Below, in pieces: positions 59,112 through 64,000 of a stretch of 64,000 nt of DNA. The translations under genes and the position numbers were made by a program. Below the pieces are notes generated by a model. That model had not been told where the DNA came from. It made no database searches and worked only from the letters and a program-made list of their open reading frames with translations. Every line of letters begins with the position of its first letter. Within the stretch, counting starts at the first letter, position 1. The DNA comes from Melampsora larici-populina 98AG31 (Eukaryota > Basidiomycota > Pucciniomycetes > Pucciniales > Melampsoraceae), in contig NW_006768814.1 of assembly GCF_000204055.1 (NCBI RefSeq), positions 200,367 through 264,366 of the forward strand. Direction: 5' to 3'.

Positions 59112-59114
59112 ATA

Positions 59115-59576
59115 CAGTGGGTAAACCCGAGTACGTGTTCCAAGCCAGTCCGCATAGAGGTTTGGGTCCGAAATTTTTGAGAAATTTTTGCCATTTTTTC
59201 TGCTTTTTTTGGCGGGAGAGTAAGGTTGAGGGGTGGTGTTAGGCTGCAAAACTTTTGGTTTTTTTTGAAAAAAAAGCAAATTTGGTTGTTATTTGCCACT
59301 TGAGCAGCCATATTCATTAAATTATAGGCCTAGTGCGCCGCTAAGTAGCTAGATAGGTACCTAATTGAGGCCTAGGTCCGAAAATCCAAACCTCTAAAAG
59401 AGTAAAATCATATTTTTGGTCTCCAAAACCATATTCCTAGATTCATCAAAGCAATGCCTTTTCAATGGTCTGGGTGCCAGTCTCAAACATTCAAATTGAG
59501 TGCCCCGACATTGACCCGAAAGGTGAAATTTGATTTTGCAGGGCAGGTCGGAACACGTACTCGGGTTTACCCACTG
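59115..59576. mobile_element. TA-flanked inverted-repeat element (462 bp)
   Basis: CAGTGGGTAAACCCGAGTAC begins a 27-bp terminal inverted repeat that is perfect in the copy ending at 59576. TA borders both ends (59113-59114 and 59577-59578). It abuts the GC-rich element on its left, with only three bases between the two. The interior is non-coding. Its class is Tc1/mariner-like by termini and TA site. Confidence 0.88.
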
Positions 59577-59908
59577 TAGGACCTGATGATTTGTTTTGAT
59601 GAGAAGAGTGAATTGTAACAAGATTGAGGAAGAAGAAGAACTTTAGTGAAACTGTGTGATAGACTAAGTTTGTAGTTGATGTGTATTGAATGTGGATTTG
59701 GTGATTGAATAGGATTGAACTGAAAGTTGAAAGTTGAATTTGAGATTTGAATGAACTGTATCTTGTCATAGAAGAGTAGCTGTCAGTAGAATTGTATGGT
59801 CAAATTCAATTCGGTGACATACGATAGAATCAGCCTGATTTGACGATTCCCATGATGTTATTCTTTTCGTTGCTGGTTTGTTCAGTGAGTTTGTTTGACA
59901 TTACGAGC

Positions 59909-59953
59909 TTTTGATTTGATTTGATTTGATTTGATTTGATTTGATTTGATTTG
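59909..59953. repeat. (TTGAT)n microsatellite
   Basis: About eight to nine perfect tandem units of TTGAT. It probably lies in upstream sequence of the PHD-finger gene. Confidence 0.9.
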
Positions 59954-60214
59954 TCTGTTTGATGAAAAATAGAAGTGAAGTGATTGAAGAGTGAAGAGTC
60001 GAAGATTGATTGATTTGAATTGTGAATTGTGATTGGTGAATTGATGGCCAAGTGGTGTGTATATATTAGAGAATCGAATCAAATCGAATCTGATTAGCGA
60101 ACAGACCAGAACCAATTGGTAAACAGTCAAGAACTAATCGAATCAAATCAAAAGTTTTCAAAATAAAAAAACCAACCTTAACTTCAGTCTAGACTCAAGA
60201 GAAGCTTATCAAAC

Positions 60215-60216
<2 letters not shown>

Positions 60217-60262
<46 letters not shown>
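60217..60262. repeat. (GAT)n microsatellite
   Basis: About 15 uninterrupted GAT units, roughly 200 bp upstream of the start codon of the PHD-finger gene and so likely in its 5' UTR or promoter. Confidence 0.92.
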
Positions 60263-60462
60263 TGATTTCAAGAAATGAACGAAACCAAGCAAGAAGACTT
60301 CAAGAATCGATCATTGTCATTAACCCGTCAGAACGGTGGTTTTGGATTAAGAAATCAGGAACTCAACGATCGATTTCAAAATTAAAAACCAAAAACCAAT
60401 TCAAGAAGTAAATTGATTATCAGACTCACATTCAATACTATCATCACTGGAGGAGAGAATCG

Positions 60463-63400
60463 ATGTCAGAACCTTCAGATCATCGTCAGCATCAACGTCA
60501 TCAACATTCCATCATTGGCTCAGCTTCAAGGAATGAAGAAAATAACAGTAGAACTACAACAAGAATCAGAAACAATCCTGAACTTAATCCACCTAACTCG
60601 ACAACTACCACGAGGAATGCTATCATTCATCAACTTAGTAACAACCATCACTCACATTCTCATCATCGATCACATCATCAACCGATAATAACAACTAATA
60701 ACATCATCTCCTCTAACAATCCAGCGGCTTATCAACCAAGTCCTACTTCTCCTTTACCTCTTCCTCCTCCACATTACTCTATTCAATCAAGACCATCAAG
60801 TAGGAGTAGTAGTACCGGTACACCTTTGAATTCAACTCAACGTCATCGTCTTCAACCTCATCTACCATCTCAATCCCCTTCAACTCATTTCAATCGAACC
60901 GAATTACCACCCATTACGTCTCATTCAAACTATCCCTCCCAACCTCCACCTCATCCATCTCGATCCTCAATCAATCCACATCTTCACATCACTCAATCTC
61001 CATCTTTTCATCACCCTCATCCAGACCTACCTCAATATGATTCAAATACCAGTCAAATGCATTCTCAACAGCAGCAGCAACATCATCATCATCGTCCTGT
61101 AGCAAGCTCATCATCCAATCTACCTCGATTGCATCATCCTGAACCTAGGCGCGTACCACCCAATCCTTCAGAACTTCATCTACAAACATCTCCCATTCAA
61201 GCTCAAAATCAGCTCTATCCTCCGCCGCCGTCGAATCATCTTTATCGTCATCATCCCGATCGAAACAATCCTCATTCACCTTCTCTTATCAACTCTCAAA
61301 TTCCTGAATCCGTACGCCCACATCCACATCATCTATCACAAGCTTCGAAAGATGTTCCTCCTTATCATTTCTCCTCACAGGCTCACTACTCGTATGATGA
61401 GCTCACACCATCTGAATCTTTTGCTCGACGTCCTCAGCAGCTGACCGGGATTTTATCATCTGCCCCTCATCAGCACCATCGCACCCCTCGTTCATCTCAT
61501 GCTCAATTTGAACAAGACTTGTCACCCATCCAGCGAGACTCAAGACTGCCTTCACAAGAATATGCTCAATATCCACCATCTCATTCTCAATCTCATCCCC
61601 AACTCCAAGAGAATAACCGAACTCGATATTTTCAGGAACAAGAGCGCATCTCACCTCACGATCCAAGGACGGACGCTCTTCGCCATCAATCTAGATCTCA
61701 ACCACATAATTCCCCGAGACAGCAACTCAGTTCAACTCAACCAATCCACCCAGCATCAGCCTATGTCCCCCCATCCCAACACACTTCCACCCAACGTCAT
61801 CATTTACAAATGCATTATCAAACTCAGCAAGACATTCTTCGACAACAGAATGAACAATCTCATCAGTCTCACCCATCTCGCCCAGTCTCTGCATCTCAAT
61901 CACACCCTCGCTCGGCCAGTATGACACAACAATCAGAATTGCCATCACCTGAGAATCGCCGTCAGTCTGAAGCAGCACAGAAGCACGCTGATATCATTCG
62001 ACGTCAGGGTGAACTTCAACAAACTTATGAGGCTCAACAGCATCGTCTTAATCCTGCTTACGCACCTCAAGAACCAGCTCCGTTCACTGATCCTGGGCGT
62101 CGTCACAGTTCGTACAATCAAATCAACTCCCACGAGCCGCCTCCACGCCCCATTCAAAAACCTTATGATCGCTCACATCCATCATCATCCCAACTATCTC
62201 ACATGATCACTCAAGAGTTGACACAATCCCAAGCTGAGTTCTCCCCACAAATTGTCCGTAGCCAATCACAATATCATCAATTCGAAGCAACATCTCCCTA
62301 TCATCCACATCCACCTCCATCCTCTCACGCCTTTCGGCAGGATCACCGGAGCCGTAAGTATTCCGTGGGCTCTCATGTCATGTATTCATTCTCTGATGTT
62401 TTTTAACGGTTCGTGTTCTACAGCGCTTGCCTCGCCTCAGCTCAATCACGTCTCTCGACAACTTCCTCCACCCCACTCTCCATCGGATTACCCTCAACGA
62501 CCTACATCGGTGGACGTTCGCCATACTCTTTCTCCCGTTTATTCTCCTGAGCCTGAAACCGAGCACCCGGCCTCACAGCCACTCCGACCATCTCCACCAC
62601 ACTCTGTGCCAGCAATTGACGTTAAACCCTCGCTTTCGGGTCATATCCAGAACCCTTCTTCAGAACTTCCCAGTGGTGGCCATGCACCAGCCTCGCATTA
62701 TCGCCTTTGTCCTACTGATCGAAACCGGGTAGAAGAATCAAATCTCAATGCAGATTCATCCGTTCCTCGCCCTTCCTCATCCAGAAGAAAATCTGAAGAA
62801 GATGATGGGCCAGAAACCTCCGCATCACCAGAACAACAGTCAAGCACCGAAAGCTTTGACGATGGTGTGATTCGTTGCATTTGCTCAGTGACGACAGATG
62901 ATGGTTTTACTATACAATGTGAAACCTGCGAGGTATGGCAACACGCAGTGTGTGTAGGCATCCCTTTCGAAGAGGTAAGTTTTACTTTTTCTATATTTGA
63001 TGTCGTATCTTATATCTCTATTCATCATGCATAGGTCCCGGAGCACTACTTCTGCGATCAGTGCGAGCCTTCTCTGGATCGCCGGAAAGAACTGGCTGGT
63101 ATGGCCCATCGGGCTGAACGCCTGCAGCGAGAGCGGATCATTCGAGAGGCCTCCAATCGTTCCCGGGGCTCTCAAGTCACTGTCAATGACGACGACACCA
63201 TCAACGAGCGATATTACCGAACAACCGTATTCGAGAACGCAACAGTGGTTGCCTCCCCAATTATCAGTGCGGTGGTCATGAGCCGAGCACCAAGTAGTAC
63301 ATCTGTCAGCGATTCGCGAGCAGAACTCGCCACATCTATCAACTCACATAGTTCTAGTACCAAAAATAAAGCTAAAGATTCACAACATCTGAACACAAAT

Positions 63401-64000
63401 GAAAAGACAGCTCAAAGTACTTCACGCAAGACTAGCAAGAGTCATCCGACCATCCCCCTAACCTCGGCTGGCATTACTTCACTACCTGCGCAACCGGCGC
63501 CTGGAACTGAGACAAATCTCAATACTCTGGGCCTATGTGGCCTCATGGAAAATGCTTCAAAGGACACTATGCTGGCACCTCGGGAGATCCCCGCTCGAAA
63601 GCCTGGCCGAAGGTCCACCAAATCCAACCAGTCTCGACCTCAAGTCTCCAAGGCTACATTGGAGCCCATTTCTATCTCGAATGCAAATAGTCTCGGTAAT
63701 GGGGTAGATTATGATAACCCACTTCCTAGTGGATCGGTGTCCAATCAAGTTGATTTAGATGAAAGGTATGAAGCATGGCGACATGAATTTACGCCAACTG
63801 CGAAAGATCGTTATTTCGATACCGATGTGAAGAGTCTGATCAGCCAACTTGTCGCTCAACACATGTCATCTCATCGCAACTCGTTGCATGATGCTACCCT
63901 AGAGCCTGAGGGAAGCGATCACTTTGCTACGAGTGAGGACACTGCATCTCCCGAAGTCAGTAGAACGGGGACGGAATTCGTCTCTGAACTTTACCCACCA
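60463..64000 (+). CDS. SET3-type PHD-finger protein, 3' end outside window
   Basis: This is a probable chromatin regulator of the Set3/UpSET/MLL5 class. The ATG at 60463 gives [16 protein letters not shown]. Exon 1 is 60463-62353, exon 2 62424-62974, and exon 3 runs from 63035 through the window edge. The first 770 or so residues are disordered and rich in His, Gln, Pro and Ser, including a QQQQQHHHH run. The PHD finger (about residues 779-828) has [35 protein letters not shown] and YFCDQC, giving the C4HC3 ligand set, and is split by intron 2. In this class the PHD binds methylated H3K4. About 320 further residues reach the edge without a SET domain, which in Set3 follows the PHD and may lie beyond. 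Other PHD proteins remain possible until that is seen. Confidence 0.82.

Noticed and set aside
58639..59317. Several overlapping frames in the GC-rich element
   Set aside because: They are produced by G/C-run composition and inverted repeats, and their translations are low-complexity Pro/Arg/Gly or Trp-Pro repeats.

Overview
The window is nuclear DNA of a filamentous fungus, most likely a basidiomycete. Host genes are broken by many short GT-AG introns, mostly 50-110 bp, often with GTAAGT/GTGAGT donors. A rust fungus (Pucciniales) is my best guess. It rests on the DIRS-like gag and the BED-finger hAT transposase, which resemble families I recall as abundant in rust genomes. That placement is inference.

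Layout. (1) 0-19.4 kb is transposon-rich. It holds a Ty3/Gypsy element with one uninterrupted gag-pol frame (348-5135, minus), a decayed DIRS-like tyrosine-recombinase retrotransposon (about 5.85-12.2 kb, minus) and a three-exon gene resembling a P-type transposase (12469-15455, minus). It also holds two small TA-flanked inverted-repeat elements and a truncated relic of VPS41 with a premature stop (17692-18357). (2) 19.6-48.2 kb is the gene island: a tRNA-Thr(AGU) with an apparent 4-nt intron, the TOR kinase gene (more than 20 exons), a RING-H2 protein with a Ser-rich tail, a C2H2 zinc-finger regulator, a cation-diffusion-facilitator zinc transporter, ADA2 of the SAGA complex, ATP synthase subunit e, a PIG-Y/Eri1-like GPI-anchor subunit and a predicted secreted helical protein. 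(3) 48.2-60 kb is again repeat-rich. It has a cluster of small inverted-repeat elements, a complete multi-exon hAT transposase gene (54436-57687, minus), and two abutting inverted-repeat elements, the first of which is a GC-rich island. (4) 60.5-64 kb starts a long Gln/His/Pro/Ser-rich PHD-finger gene of SET3 type that runs off the right edge.

The host genes do not form one pathway. Nutrient signalling (TOR), chromatin regulation (ADA2, SET3-like), zinc homeostasis, mitochondrial energy and GPI-anchor synthesis are side by side. The most distinctive signals are the small inverted-repeat elements, four of them with TA target sites and CAG termini, the P-like gene beside the DIRS element, the VPS41 relic, the tRNA with a 4-nt insertion, and a 13-nt micro-exon that splits the zinc site of the transporter.
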